A stretch of 64,000 bases of DNA from Kalmusia sp. IMI 367209 (Eukaryota > Ascomycota > Dothideomycetes > Pleosporales > Didymosphaeriaceae): contig JAPEUQ010000007.1 in NCBI GenBank assembly GCA_027946365.1, positions 1,984,001 to 2,048,000 on the forward strand, written 5' to 3'. Each line of letters opens with the position of its first letter. The first letter of the stretch is position 1. A model generated the notes under the pieces. The model worked only from the letters and a program-made list of their open reading frames with translations. It made no database searches and had not been told where the DNA came from. Of the stretch, positions 21,594 to 32,587 are shown one piece after another. The position numbers and the translations under genes are program-made.

Positions 21594-23482
21594 ATTGGGA
21601 AGAATTTCAAAGCTCCAATTCGGATCGAAAAGTTGAAGAGGAAGAGAAAATGACCTTGTTCAGGCACTGTCCACGAAGATCATCTGGAATTTATACAGAA
21701 CGCGTCGATCTCCCGCAGAAAAAGCAGGCAAATTGCGCATGAAATTCCCAGACGAACGCGACCTCTATCACTTGAGCACGACGGGAGTGGGGGGACCTTG
21801 TGCGATGTGTCGAAACGCGGTCGGTCTCCACCTCATCTCCACCAGCACATACCAGCTCGATGAGCTCGCTGCCTGATAAGATTCGAACAGCTTACCTTAC
21901 AACCGGAAGCATATTCACACTGCCATTGGACGGAGATGAGATACAGCATAAGTGATGCAATGGATTGGGTTAAATGAAACTCGGACACCTGCGACGATGG
22001 AACGTATAGCGTTAGATCGGGTTTTGTGGAGGGCTGCACCCACATCAGAATGGACCATCGATCTTTTTCGCAATGCTCACGAGTTCAGGCGCTTTAAGTT
22101 GACCAGCCTTTCGCTGGAAATTCATTAGAATCAATAGAATGGCTTTTAGACATCCTCATTCTGTAACCCGTATCGAATTGCATCAGATTGAGAATTAATG
22201 CCAACCAATCGCAGGCTTAGCATGCATGTGATAATCCTTGGCGGCGGCTATCGTTGCGGCCACGCACCAAGAGTGATTGGCTATGCCTGTGTCTCACTTT
22301 ACGTGCAATCCGTATTGGGCGACTTGTAAAACTCCAACATGCCTCCGTTGCGCACCTGCTTTATCCATGAGCATTACGCTTGTACCTTCCACGCTGATGG
22401 AGGATGTCGAAAAATCGGGGTCTTCTCGCAGTTGAGTCGTGTAGCACTTTATTTTCGAGCGAACCCAACCTGGCGAGAAGTGATCCATTGGAGTTCAATG
22501 AGATCACTATGCCGTGCGTCAAACTTGACGGTGCTGCTCCAGCTTAAAGGGACACTTGATTGTGGCTGATACCTGCAGCCATGAGCGATGTTTGCATGCG
22601 AGCACCAAGTTTTGAGAAGCATTTGTATGGAGTCGCGTGCGGTGGTAACGAGACTAACTGCAGAGATGGCCTCTAAAGTCAGGAAAAAGGCCAAGGAGCT
22701 ACATGACAAGCCTGTACCCATGCTTACTAGAGAAACTACCCATAACGTCTAATAGCGCTTTTTGCGTCTACTACAGTATTTGACTCACAGCTAACTGGGA
22801 TAAGTAAGCCGACCCATCTCCGAAGAATCTCCGATAATGCGAAAGGTACGGCCTTGATCTCGCGCACCTACTCTAGTCTCTGAGAACTCACCGCGATACT
22901 AATCGCAAAACCTATCGCGATTTGATATTGCAATGCTTTATCCGCACATTGTGCGAATTATGTCCTTTAGTAAGGCAGCCTCCCGAAGCCTCAACAACAA
23001 CCTGTTACCATTTTTATCGATTGATGGGCTGTGCTGTAACACCGGGCGCTAACTTGCAGTTGCCCCTGCATAGAAGCAGCCTGACTTCTTTTACGAAGTG
23101 CACTCTCAGTTATGGCGACGCTTATTACTCGCTGTTCAGCCGCTGATCTCCTTGCATATTACGAATTTATCATAAAGTTGAAACATGAGGCTGACATGAT
23201 CGAATCGAGCCATGTTCCTCAAAAGAGATGCAAATACTGTCGCATTACTTCATTCCTACTCCTTTACTTCCTCTATCTCGCTTTATGGTTCTTATATGCT
23301 CTCTAGTGTCTTACAATCTTCTCTATCATACAACTACGAACCGAGTCCTGACGATTAATGAATACAATTTAAAGTTGCCTTTTTCGATTACATGTGGCAA
23401 TAAACATTCTTTGAATTGACTATTGAGCCTTAACGAGATGGGATATGTGATCCGGATACACTAATCGAGTCCTACTAAAGAG
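21594..23482. other. Intergenic between the KEP-like gene and second DUF3176 gene
   Basis: Short frames only, no recognised product. It contains the promoters of the divergently oriented KEP-like gene (left) and the DUF3176 paralogue (right). Confidence 0.5.
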
Positions 23483-25417
23483 ATGATCTTTTCTATGTCG
23501 ACAGACCGAAAACCCAAGTTGGATTTACCGCAAAGAATCGAGAGAAGCATTGCACGCTTGAACACCTCCGAGAACCCTTTACGACGCTGGTCAATCGAAC
23601 TTATAAGCTGGACAACTAGTGCTCTATGTATGGGTTCCATCATAGGCATTCTTCTCCACATAGAAAATCAACGACTATCGCAGTGGCCGCTCGGCTTGAC
23701 AATTATAACGATTCTAGCCAAAATCGCAGCAGCTACGCTAATCATCCCCACCTCAGAGGCTATTGGACAACTGAAATGGAATTGGTATAATGGAAGCAAG
23801 TCGAAAGAGATGGTTGATTTCGAAATTTTTGACAAAGCCTCCCGTGGAGGTCCGTGGGGTTCTGTTATGTTGATACTGCGTACCAAAGGCAAATCGTTGG
23901 CGGCTTTAGGGGCAGTGCTTACCATTCTGATGCTTGCTATCGATACCTTCTTCCAGCAGGTCATAGAGCTGCCGGATCGTTGGGTTCTACAAGCAAAGGC
24001 ACTCGTTCCTGTGGTGTCTCAGTACGAACCCAAAGATCCACACACCTATAGCGACGGTATGAAAGAGTTGCAGAACGATCGAAAATTGCTGGAAGTTGTT
24101 GAAAAGTTCTTCATTGATAACGGCACACAACCTATTCCAGCAGGAAACGGAACTCAGGCTGAAATTCATGTGTTGTGTCCTACCGGAAATTGTGAATGGC
24201 CTACTTATCACACGCTTGGCATCTGTAGTGCCTGTGAAGATGTCTCTTCACTGTTGAAATTCACTTGCATCTCATCGAGGATGGACTGGATACGCAACCT
24301 TACCAGAGACGAAACCAAATCCTCCTACCCCAATGGAACCATGTGCGGATATTTCATCAACACGACAAGCAACGATGCTATCATGATGACCGGCTACGCT
24401 ATGGGCTCTAACGTTACATATGCGGGACAGGCACTCGTGGCTCGTAGCCTCCCACTTGTCGATACCGTTTTCAGAACCACATTGTTCGATGGATCAATCC
24501 ATTTCGGCCATGTGCGTAACCCAATAGTCGATTTCATAGTGGCTGGAGTCCAGGACATCGAAAGCGCTTATGCCAATCAGACACCTGTCGCCCATGAATG
24601 CATGCTCTCATGGTGCATCAAAGCAATAAAATCCACATACCATCTTGGCGCTTACAATGAGGAAGTTGTCGACACTTTCTTCAATTCCACACCAGGCGTG
24701 CAACCGTGGCTATCTAACACATTCAATTACTCCGGTTCGATACAACACGATCATTATTACTTAGAAGACATCGTCATCCGGGCGCCTTGGAACCCGAAGA
24801 ACACCTACGGCCTAATGAATTCGACGATGCTCAAAATAGCCGCCACTTTTGACGATTTCTTACCATTCTTCTCCACAATGGTCAATACTTCGTCCTCAGC
24901 CCTGACACGGTCACGGTACTGGAAAACATCCCGAAGCACAGAATATTTAATGTCGTTCAACCCTTGGCTGCCCCCAAACAATATTACGCGACACCTCGAA
25001 CGAATCGCCATTATGATGACGAATCACGTTCGGTTTACGAGTAACGAGACTGCGCCGGGCGACGCTTGGGCGAAAGAAGTTTTCGTGAGCGTACAGTGGG
25101 CATGGCTTACCTTCCCAGTCGTACTACTGTTTACTAGTTTATTATTTCTTATCACGACCATTGTTCGGACTTCTAAAGACAAGAGCAAGGTTGGGATTTG
25201 GAAAACCTCAGCCATGCCGGCGCTGATCTACAGCCTACCCAAAGATGTGCAGGACTCACTGGCCTCAGGAGGCGCCACATGGACCGCCATAGGCCGAGAC
25301 AACGCGAAAAAGACACGAATCAGGCTGTTACCGAATAAGGGTTGGCGGGTATCGGGCTATAACTCTGCGCCTACGACACCGGTCTCGACACGGCACCCCC
25401 CACCAGGCTGGATATGA
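23483..25417 (+). CDS. DUF3176 family membrane protein (paralogue 2)
   Basis: A single open frame of 644 residues from the ATG at 23483. It aligns by eye with the upstream paralogue without the long Pro/Ser-rich N-terminus. Hydrophobic segments lie at about 36-58, 70-93 and 140-158, with a final one at about 538-560. The DUF3176 hallmarks are present: EAIGQLKWNWY, DFEIFDKASRGGPWGS, and a glycosylation-rich loop with conserved NGTQPIPAGNGTQ-type and CPTGNCEWP-type motifs. GIWKTSA, GWRVSG and a terminal PPPGWI match paralogue 1. The likely topology is a short cytosolic N-terminus, membrane anchors, a large non-cytosolic loop and a cytosolic tail. The biological role of the family is unknown. 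The pair probably arose by local duplication, with the KEP-like gene caught between. Confidence 0.88.
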   Translation: MIFSMSTDRKPKLDLPQRIERSIARLNTSENPLRRWSIELISWTTSALCMGSIIGILLHIENQRLSQWPLGLTIITILAKIAAATLIIPTSEAIGQLKWNWYNGSKSKEMVDFEIFDKASRGGPWGSVMLILRTKGKSLAALGAVLTILMLAIDTFFQQVIELPDRWVLQAKALVPVVSQYEPKDPHTYSDGMKELQNDRKLLEVVEKFFIDNGTQPIPAGNGTQAEIHVLCPTGNCEWPTYHTLGICSACEDVSSLLKFTCISSRMDWIRNLTRDETKSSYPNGTMCGYFINTTSNDAIMMTGYAMGSNVTYAGQALVARSLPLVDTVFRTTLFDGSIHFGHVRNPIVDFIVAGVQDIESAYANQTPVAHECMLSWCIKAIKSTYHLGAYNEEVVDTFFNSTPGVQPWLSNTFNYSGSIQHDHYYLEDIVIRAPWNPKNTYGLMNSTMLKIAATFDDFLPFFSTMVNTSSSALTRSRYWKTSRSTEYLMSFNPWLPPNNITRHLERIAIMMTNHVRFTSNETAPGDAWAKEVFVSVQWAWLTFPVVLLFTSLLFLITTIVRTSKDKSKVGIWKTSAMPALIYSLPKDVQDSLASGGATWTAIGRDNAKKTRIRLLPNKGWRVSGYNSAPTTPVSTRHPPPGWI

Positions 25418-26026
25418 TGTGCAATATGAGAGATAAGTGCTTCGCGTTGTAGTAGGTATGGGCTTGCATAGATCTCTTTCTGGATAGATAGTGATTAGAT
25501 TCGATTATAATGGGTTGTGTATACTGGCTTATAGCTTCTCTCTGGCGTACGCGTGACTTGAATGCCCCTCTCTATCCTCACGCTCGAATTATTGGTGCTG
25601 TAAGATACCCACATGGCCTCGCACATAGACAATCATTCACATCACATCAGTGATGCCGCACAGGTTCTATGGTAGCCATCTAGCACTAAGACGCGAGGAG
25701 GGGTGCTTGTTGCTTTTGGAGAGGTTAAATACGGGCAATACCAGTATTCACGTGACCGAGGAAGAATTGTAGGTCAAAAAGCGCTGCACGCATGTATCTC
25801 TGTAGATGTTTCATCGTAATTCTTTGATTGTTGTTCATTTTGTGATGCATAAAAATGCTCTCGTCCAGCAAGAAGCTCATGGAAAAGCCGTGAACCCATA
25901 ACCTCATATCCAATCCCATCCAAACCCAAACCCAGTCCCAAAAATCCACAAGTGTGAAAATCATCTCACGCGTCACGGACGCTCAGACATACCTTGAAAT
26001 CAAGAAAATCGTGCCTCGCGAAGCGC
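25418..26026. other. Convergent 3' flanks
   Basis: Spacer between the DUF3176 gene and the minus-strand tyrosinase. Nothing else recognised. Confidence 0.5.
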
Positions 26027-28347
26027 TTACTCAGTTGGCGCAGGTACGTATACCGTGACTGGCACAACGACCGTAACAATCTTCGTCACCCTCTGGCCAT
26101 CCGGCATCGTCACAACCTCCACTGCCTCACCGGGACCAGGCGTCACGCTACTAGCCGCGCTTCCCAATGTTTTGCTCTCGACTACGCGTAGGCTCACAGA
26201 GCTAGAAAGCGATGGCTGCGCAACTCCCGCGCCAACCGCACTATCCGTATTGTTCCAGTGCCACGATCCGCTCGTGGCGTTCCAGCCACCAGCGGCCCCG
26301 GCAAGGCTCGGTCCTGACCCGGTCGTATTCGGCGGGTTGCCGTGGATCTCGGGCTTGTAGTCGAATGAGCCGGTCCACTTGGGGACGTCTGTGTCGTTTT
26401 TGGGGATGTGGATGGGAACGTTGAAGACGGTTACGTTGAGGCCTTTGGGCGGGGACGAGCGCGGAATCTCGCTGTAGTCGAGGGCCTGGATGCGCCAATG
26501 AAAGTGTTTCTCGAGGTAGGCCGAGACGTCTTCGTCTTTCAAGCTTGGGAGCTCGCCGGCTTGAAACTTTTCGAAGAGTTTGGAGGTGAGGCAGATGTTG
26601 GCTGTGAAAGTTATGTTGGAGCGCATGCGGGGCGATGAGGTAGATGCCACCTGTGAAAGGGAGGTTTGATCAGCTTGGATTATGAAGGAGGGAATGTAGA
26701 GTTCTGGCTTACCTGGCCGATGTAGTTCGGGTCTATCGCCCACTTGGTAGGATCGGCGTTAGGCTCACCCAAGAAAGCCCGCACGGAATACGAGACCTGA
26801 ATATCGGCAGGCATTGTGACTGCAGCGTTCCAATCAGTCGCTTTCACGCTACTGTTGGTCGCACCAGAATAATTATCGGTAGAATTGCTATCTAGACCTT
26901 GAATCTGAGGCTTGTAGAGTTTGTTGATGGTGTTAGTGAGTGTAGTATTGGAGGGATTGGAAATCAGCTCAGGATAGGTGTAGCCGAAAGAAGTCCAGTT
27001 GCGAACAAGAGCTGAGGTCCACAAGTCGCCGTTGGCATTCATATGGAATGGTTCAAGTGGGGAGCTAGCGTTTTGGACACTGTTCGCAGCAAACGTATAT
27101 GTTCCCTTGGGCTGTGAGGCCGGCTCAACCCAGGTATCGGGATAGCGGTATTGATAGATTGCCATAATGCGGTCCATTTGACTGTGGATATCAGCTACAG
27201 CTCTGTGAAAGTTATTCCAATGGGTACTGAAATATTTACTTCGATGGTTTGAAACGTACCAGTGATGCAACCAAAATACCGGGTCAAACGCTGATGCTTC
27301 CACGATACCCATGTTCCCCAAGCCAAACATATTATGAAAGCTATTGTGTAGTGATTCTACATTGCCAATATTACCACCGTCGGCAGTGGTACTCCACTGA
27401 TTGAATGGTTGATATGTGGTCAAGAGCTTATAGAGCGTATCGCGGTTGTTCGGTTGTGCAGTGGTAGCACGCTCATTGGCGACATCATTGCGACTGGTAG
27501 CTTCAATCGAAGTTCCGTCTTCCGGTAAACGAATCGTTGTATTCCAGTACTTGAATTCGTATTCAGCCTATCAAGCGATCAATAATTGTATCATAGTATA
27601 TTCCAATGAAGAAGGGTTGACTCACAAGCGCAGAGAAATCGTCATACTTCAAAGGGTGGAAGCTGTACTGGTAGAGTGGGTTCGGAATTTCTCCCAAAGT
27701 CCCATTTGGAAAGGTGACGATAGTCGTTTGGCGGCTGAGACTCGTGGGCATCACACCCTCGCTGCTATTTCTGGGGTCGAGGGCCCAGTCCCAGTATGGT
27801 AGCCGAATCCGATCAGCCACAAAGAGAGCGTTGTCTTGAGCGTCGCCCACTGGATACTCGTTTGCGATTTCGACAGCCTTTCTCTGAAGGACCTGCTCAA
27901 ATAAAGCAAGGTATGGACGATGCCATGTCAGAAAGACATTGCTCACGTGCGGACAGTAGCCCACGGACCCGTTGCCTTTCACTCCGTCCCATTCTCTAAA
28001 TGGAGCTCCATGTATGGCTTCTCATATTAGCATAGAGTAGCTAGTGATAATTGAGGACCTTTACCCGCGACCTGGAAGTATGACACCTTGTCGCTTTGAT
28101 CCATAGCTTGAAATCGAGCAAATGCTTGCAAGAAAAGGTTCCACGTTTCCGCATCCTTTTCAAGCTCGCGCAGCTCTTGCCGTGGGTGTACTCCTGTCCC
28201 TTGGACCCCAACAACGGAGAAGTAGGTCGATTCATCGGTCTTTTGTATAGCAGCGCAGCTTTCGCCGTTGCTGAGAGGAGCAGCTTGTGTGCTGGTAAAC
28301 AAAATGAGTGAGGTAAATCCAGTAATGGTAGAAAAGAAAGACTTCAT
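26027..28347 (-). CDS. Secreted tyrosinase (type 3 copper oxidase)
   Basis: Five minus-strand exons (28347-28065, 28017-27626, 27567-27260, 27181-26713, 26650-26027) with introns of 47-78 bp give 691 residues with consistent phases. Residues 1-22 are a signal peptide (MKSFFSTITGF...). CuA ligands are His97 (IHGAPF), His118 and His127 (YCPHVSNVFLTWHRPY); Cys116-x-His118 fits the thioether bridge of this family. CuB ligands are His299 and His303 (SLHNSFHN) plus FWLHHCQMDR (His326/327); this last motif is created only by splicing across 27259-27182, which confirms the intron. A tyrosinase C-terminal domain follows (about 490-570, WRIQALDYSEIP), then a Gly/Ser-rich, glycosylatable tail. The enzyme oxidises mono- and diphenols to o-quinones, used in melanin formation and in some peptide natural-product pathways. 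It sits 5 kb from the KEP-like gene, with unknown relevance. Confidence 0.92.
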
Positions 28348-29329
28348 CGTGACCAGCCAGCCGGTAAAGATTGAACGGGATCGATCAAGACCCCAGAGAA
28401 GCGAACGTGAAGATTGCGAAAGGAAAGAATGGTAGTCTAGGAGACTAAACGAAAGGAAGGACGAAGCTGTGTCGCATCGGGCCCTATGATGAAGGACCCA
28501 TGACTTTTAATATTGCATTCAAAGTGCCAATCCACGTGAATACATGCATGCGGGCACCGCCTCGCTGTGGAATTGCCTGGAGACCTAATCGGTCCCGCAA
28601 GCATGATCATGCACGCGGGCTCGATCGGCAGACATGGAAGAACACAGCGTTTTTGGTTGAGCCCTAGCATGGGCTCACGTTCGAAACATGTTTAGTTTCT
28701 TCGAATAGATTGAGAAAGAGGATCGTTGACCAATGGTGGCCAATGTTTCAGGCTATTCGTTCATGCTTAGCTTTGAAGCGGGACCAACCGAGAAGCTACA
28801 CCTCCACAATTTAACATTGACTAGAAATTCAAAGGTAAGACGTTTCAGGATCACTCAAGTATTAGTGAGACAGAATCACGGATGAACGCATCGTTCGTTT
28901 TCATTACAGATGTCTTATGTACTGATTACGGAGTAATGTCGAAGGTATTCGAGCTACAAGGCGAGAGTTGAAAAAACAAATTCTATCTAGAGTCAGCTAA
29001 GGTTTTTTGGAAGTTCACGAATAGGTCGATGGAGTTGAGATGGGAGGGTACTAGCACGGACCACCATAAATGGCGCACGGACTTGCAGGGGTGCGGCGAG
29101 CCTTTCATACAGAATGCAGGCCACTTAAATTTCCGGTGATGTCAGGAAAGTGGTGCGAATACCCGTTGTGTGGAAGACGGGGCCGCGGTAGGTGTTTATC
29201 ACCACGTGTCGATTGCTAGCCGTGAAACGAAACAGCTTGCGTATTCCGCGAGTTCCGTGCGGCACGTCTTCTCCAGCAAGACAAAGATAATCTCTTTAAG
29301 GCTCGCACATGAGTAAGCCATTTTAATCT
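28348..29329. other. Upstream region of tyrosinase, nothing else recognised
   Basis: No coding frame with support. The stretch contains the tyrosinase promoter and the 3' flank of the next minus-strand gene. Confidence 0.5.
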
Positions 29330-30472
29330 TTAGGTAGGCTCCATGGTATCTGGTGGCAACGTTTCGTCGTGCACGTCGGTACTCCTCAGAGTTCGTTTGG
29401 GAGACCTGCTCGACCCATCGGTTGCTCGTCGTCTCCTCTTCGCGCTTCCAAGATCCGATGCAACGTGAATGTTTGCCCATTTTTTGAGTCTCGTAAACGC
29501 CGTCAATACAGGCGCAGGAAGAGCACCTAATTGACGAGTCGAGATAACGCTACCGCTCATAAGAAGCTCAATTGATGTCCGAACCCGGGTGATGGAGGGA
29601 TTCAACGACTGACCATAGACGTCGTCACGAAATGGGTTGAGGGCTATGTTTCGCAAAAGAAGGATATCCCCAACCTTTACACACTGCAAGGCCTGGTCAA
29701 GGGCATTTCGCGAATTACTACCATTCGACGGTCTCTGCCAGAACGAGATCTTAAAGCCGCTTCTAGTATCATCGGCGACAACGATCTCGCGAAGCTGCAT
29801 CTTGTAGCTACCCTTCTTGACGAACACTTCCCTAGTTTCTGGTGGCGCAGCGAGAACGCATAGGAGGTTTGGCGTAGGCGTCTGTGGATATAGAGACCGC
29901 AAATGCGCGGCATCAGGTAGCGAGCCCAGCGTGGTAAGCTTTAATGTGGTCGGTACCTGAAGAATAGGCCGACTGGTATCCGAATGCTGAAAGCTATCTG
30001 TACCTGTACTATCAAACGAGGTGCCGAGGAATGATTGGGACGACACCGTGCGATCAGCGACTTCCTCCGAGGCAATCTGTGAGGACAGAAGCGTATCATG
30101 GAGAATGAGTGACTGGTGTACGAAGTCATTGTCTTCAAAAGTTGCCTCCGGGAGTGACATAGTCGTGTCGAGAATGGTGAGGTCTTGCTGATTTCCATCT
30201 AGCGAAGCTCCTATACCGGGCACAGAGAAGGAGATATCTAAGTCGTCTCCGTGAAAGCCGCCATTTGGAAGGTACGGCTGCGACCAGTCTGAACGCAGTC
30301 GATGTTCCTTTGGCGTAATGTGCCGCCACTTGAAAGCCAAATCTTCGCCATTAGCTGTTGGAAGTGCGTCTGGACGAAGGAAGTGAGCTGCTTCGTCCGG
30401 ATGGAGGAGCGCCTCGGGACTGAAGTCCAGATCCGCGCACAGAGGCGCGCCGTTGAGCGTTTTGAGTCTCAT
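29330..30472 (-). CDS. Putative OB-fold nucleic-acid-binding protein
   Basis: Open minus-strand frame; the first ATG is at 30472, giving 380 residues (the frame stays open upstream to 30673 without an ATG). The N-terminal half is acidic and low in structure. The second half (about residues 200-330) has the alternating strand pattern of an OB fold: a PNLLCVLAAPP strand, KMQLREIVVADD, FKISFWQRP, then GDILLLRNIALNPFRD. This resembles the single-strand DNA-binding folds of fungal RPA-like or telomere-related proteins. The tail is strongly basic with KRRRRATD and SPKRTLRS, a likely nuclear localisation signal. The family is an inference from pattern, not from an identified motif. It is divergently oriented to the Aim32-like gene, about 510 bp away. 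Confidence 0.6.
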   Translation of the reverse strand: MRLKTLNGAPLCADLDFSPEALLHPDEAAHFLRPDALPTANGEDLAFKWRHITPKEHRLRSDWSQPYLPNGGFHGDDLDISFSVPGIGASLDGNQQDLTILDTTMSLPEATFEDNDFVHQSLILHDTLLSSQIASEEVADRTVSSQSFLGTSFDSTGTDSFQHSDTSRPILQVPTTLKLTTLGSLPDAAHLRSLYPQTPTPNLLCVLAAPPETREVFVKKGSYKMQLREIVVADDTRSGFKISFWQRPSNGSNSRNALDQALQCVKVGDILLLRNIALNPFRDDVYGQSLNPSITRVRTSIELLMSGSVISTRQLGALPAPVLTAFTRLKKWANIHVASDLGSAKRRRRATDGSSRSPKRTLRSTDVHDETLPPDTMEPT

Positions 30473-30982
30473 TGGCCCATTGTTGCCCGTTGACGCGTCG
30501 CGGACGGTTGACGGAGCTCCGCAAAGAGTTGGCCTTGTCGGTAGACTAGCTAGCAAACAAGCATTCGACGTCTGCAAGGTTGATAGACATGAAGCCAATG
30601 AGCGACGGGTAGAAGGCAGCAGATGCAGAGGGTGAAGTGGAGCTGCTCGGAGAAAAGCGTCGGAGCCGAGCACGGTCGTGGCTTCCCCAATTCACGGCTG
30701 ACAGCCAACGCTGCGTTTATAGTTGGCCAGGTTGCCGATGTCGACTGCGCGTACAATCGTGTCAAGGGCCGCGCAATTCGAAAGATTTATCTAGCCAGCC
30801 GCTCTCGTCTCCCGCCGTCGACATCAAGCTTCGCACATCGACCCGCTTCCAAGTGCCGCAGCGCCCAATCCCGACCCTCTAAGCTTTTCGCGTAATCGAG
30901 CGCGCCAATTCCGCCGTCGACGGCTCGGACTTAGTATCTTATCTGATCGATCTATAAATTTGGGGACACCCCAGCCGTGAAT
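30473..30982. other. Divergent promoter region
   Basis: Roughly 500 bp shared upstream region of the OB-fold-like gene (minus) and the Aim32-like gene (plus). Confidence 0.5.
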
Positions 30983-32244
30983 ATGGGCAAGGACTCGACC
31001 CACAAGCCCATAAATGCCTATAAAATGACGGCTGCGCTGAAGAATATCTACTACCGGCTGACTCCCACCTCGTCGTCGTTTTCATTGCCGACACAGAAGA
31101 ATGCGGGCGAATTCAGCAAAGCGCGGACCACTGACGCGTTGTTCCCCACCACAGACCCCGCGGTAGACGGCGACGATTGCCTGCACGACTGCGCCAGCTG
31201 CACCATCAAGTACCCCCGGAAATTCACAATTGACGAGGATGAGGAACTGTACGGGCACGTCAAAGGTTGGAGCACGCATTTGATTGTCGCGACGGGAAAG
31301 ACAGATTGGGTGCGCGATGTCGCCGACGAGAAGGGCAGCATCATGGAGGCCGTGGACAAGGGCGACGTGAAGCCGAGCAATGGCGTCCGTACATGTCCTT
31401 CTACACCCTACATTACCTGACTGATGATATCCAGAAACTGATGCTCTCCGCTTCCGACATACCTGTTCCTGAGCACTCCGACCACAGCACCGCCGTGTTG
31501 CTCCTACCTTCGTTCCAGATCATCGACAACGTCACCCCCGCGAACACGCCAGACCTCATACGAGAATTCGTGAACAAAGGCCCGACCAACACATCGCCTC
31601 TATCCCGCCCGTCACAATCCACGCCTCCGACCGAATCCTCGCCCGCAGAAGCTTCCAGTCCCGAGCCATCCTCTACCGAAACGCCCACAATCCCGTCGAC
31701 GATATCATCATCCGGGCTCAAGGCCCGGCCCTGTCCACACAAATATCTCATACTACTATGCAGCCAGAAGACGCGCGACGCACGATGCGGGCAGTCTGCA
31801 CCGCTGCTGCGGAAAGAATTTGAGCGCCATCTGCAGCCCCTCGGCCTCTACCGCGACCTGCACGACGAACGACCCGGCGGAGTCGGCATTTACTTCATAA
31901 GCCACGTCGGAGGACACAAATTCTCCGCCAACGTGATGATATACCGGTCCGCATCCGCGATAGAGCGGCCCAACCAGCTCAATGGTCACGCAAACGGTGT
32001 CGCCGAGTCGCTCGAGAAGCTGCACGTAGAAGACGACAAGGGGAAAGAAGTCGTGCTTGATGTCAACAAGGCGCAGGAGGAGGAAGGTAATGGTGAAGCG
32101 GCACAGTGCATTTGGCTCGCGAGAGTGCGGCCCGAGGACTGCGAGAATATCATTCGGTATACTGTGCTTCAGGGCAAGCTGGTGAAGCCGCAGCGCCAGC
32201 TAAGAGGGGGGTTTGACAGGAGTAAGCAGTTAACTAGTTGGTGA
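30983..32244 (+). CDS. AIM32: Aim32-like sucrase/ferredoxin-like protein
   Basis: Two exons (30983-31384 and 31435-32244) give 403 residues. The intron is 50 bp with an unusual GTCCGT donor but is supported by the conserved junction SNG|KLMLSAS. The start is the ATG at 30983. The N-terminal part carries a Cys cluster (DCLHDCASC, about residues 66-74). The C-terminal thioredoxin-like ferredoxin part has CSQKTRDARC (Cys243 and Cys252) and HVGGHKFSAN (His291 and His295), matching the Cys/His pattern proposed to hold an Fe-S cluster in the Aim32/Apd1 family. Yeast Aim32 is mitochondrial and affects redox homeostasis and protein import. A Ser/Pro-rich insertion (about 184-230) separates the halves, common in filamentous fungi. 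Apd1 is the cytosolic relative and an alternative name. Confidence 0.85.
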
Positions 32245-32587
32245 TACCCGCGTTGCCATAGTCGGATGTCTAATGTTAGATATTGCATTTAGATTATAGA
32301 CAGTTCGATGAGCTTAAGATCGGGTGTGTACCACGCACTACCGGAGTTACACAATTAACAAAGCCAAAATGTATTAGGATGCACTCATACGCTATAATAC
32401 TAACCGTTTTAGGTATTCTCAAGAATGCAATATTCACACTGGAATACCTAACAAGACCTGTGATGGCAGTCGAGATCACTTTAACGTGTGTCATCTGAGT
32501 TTTGTGGGCCTCTGAAAAGTCTGGCTGAGACTTTATGGACTCCTTGTAGCTGACACATCTCGAATTGTAGAACATCCGCCTTTGATA
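32245..32587. other. Intergenic, nothing recognised
   Basis: Three-prime flank of the Aim32-like gene; AT-rich with no supported ORF. Confidence 0.5.

Noticed and set aside
26055..26638. Plus-strand frames opposite the tyrosinase 3' exon
   Set aside because: Shadows of the minus-strand coding sequence, which has copper ligands and coherent splicing.
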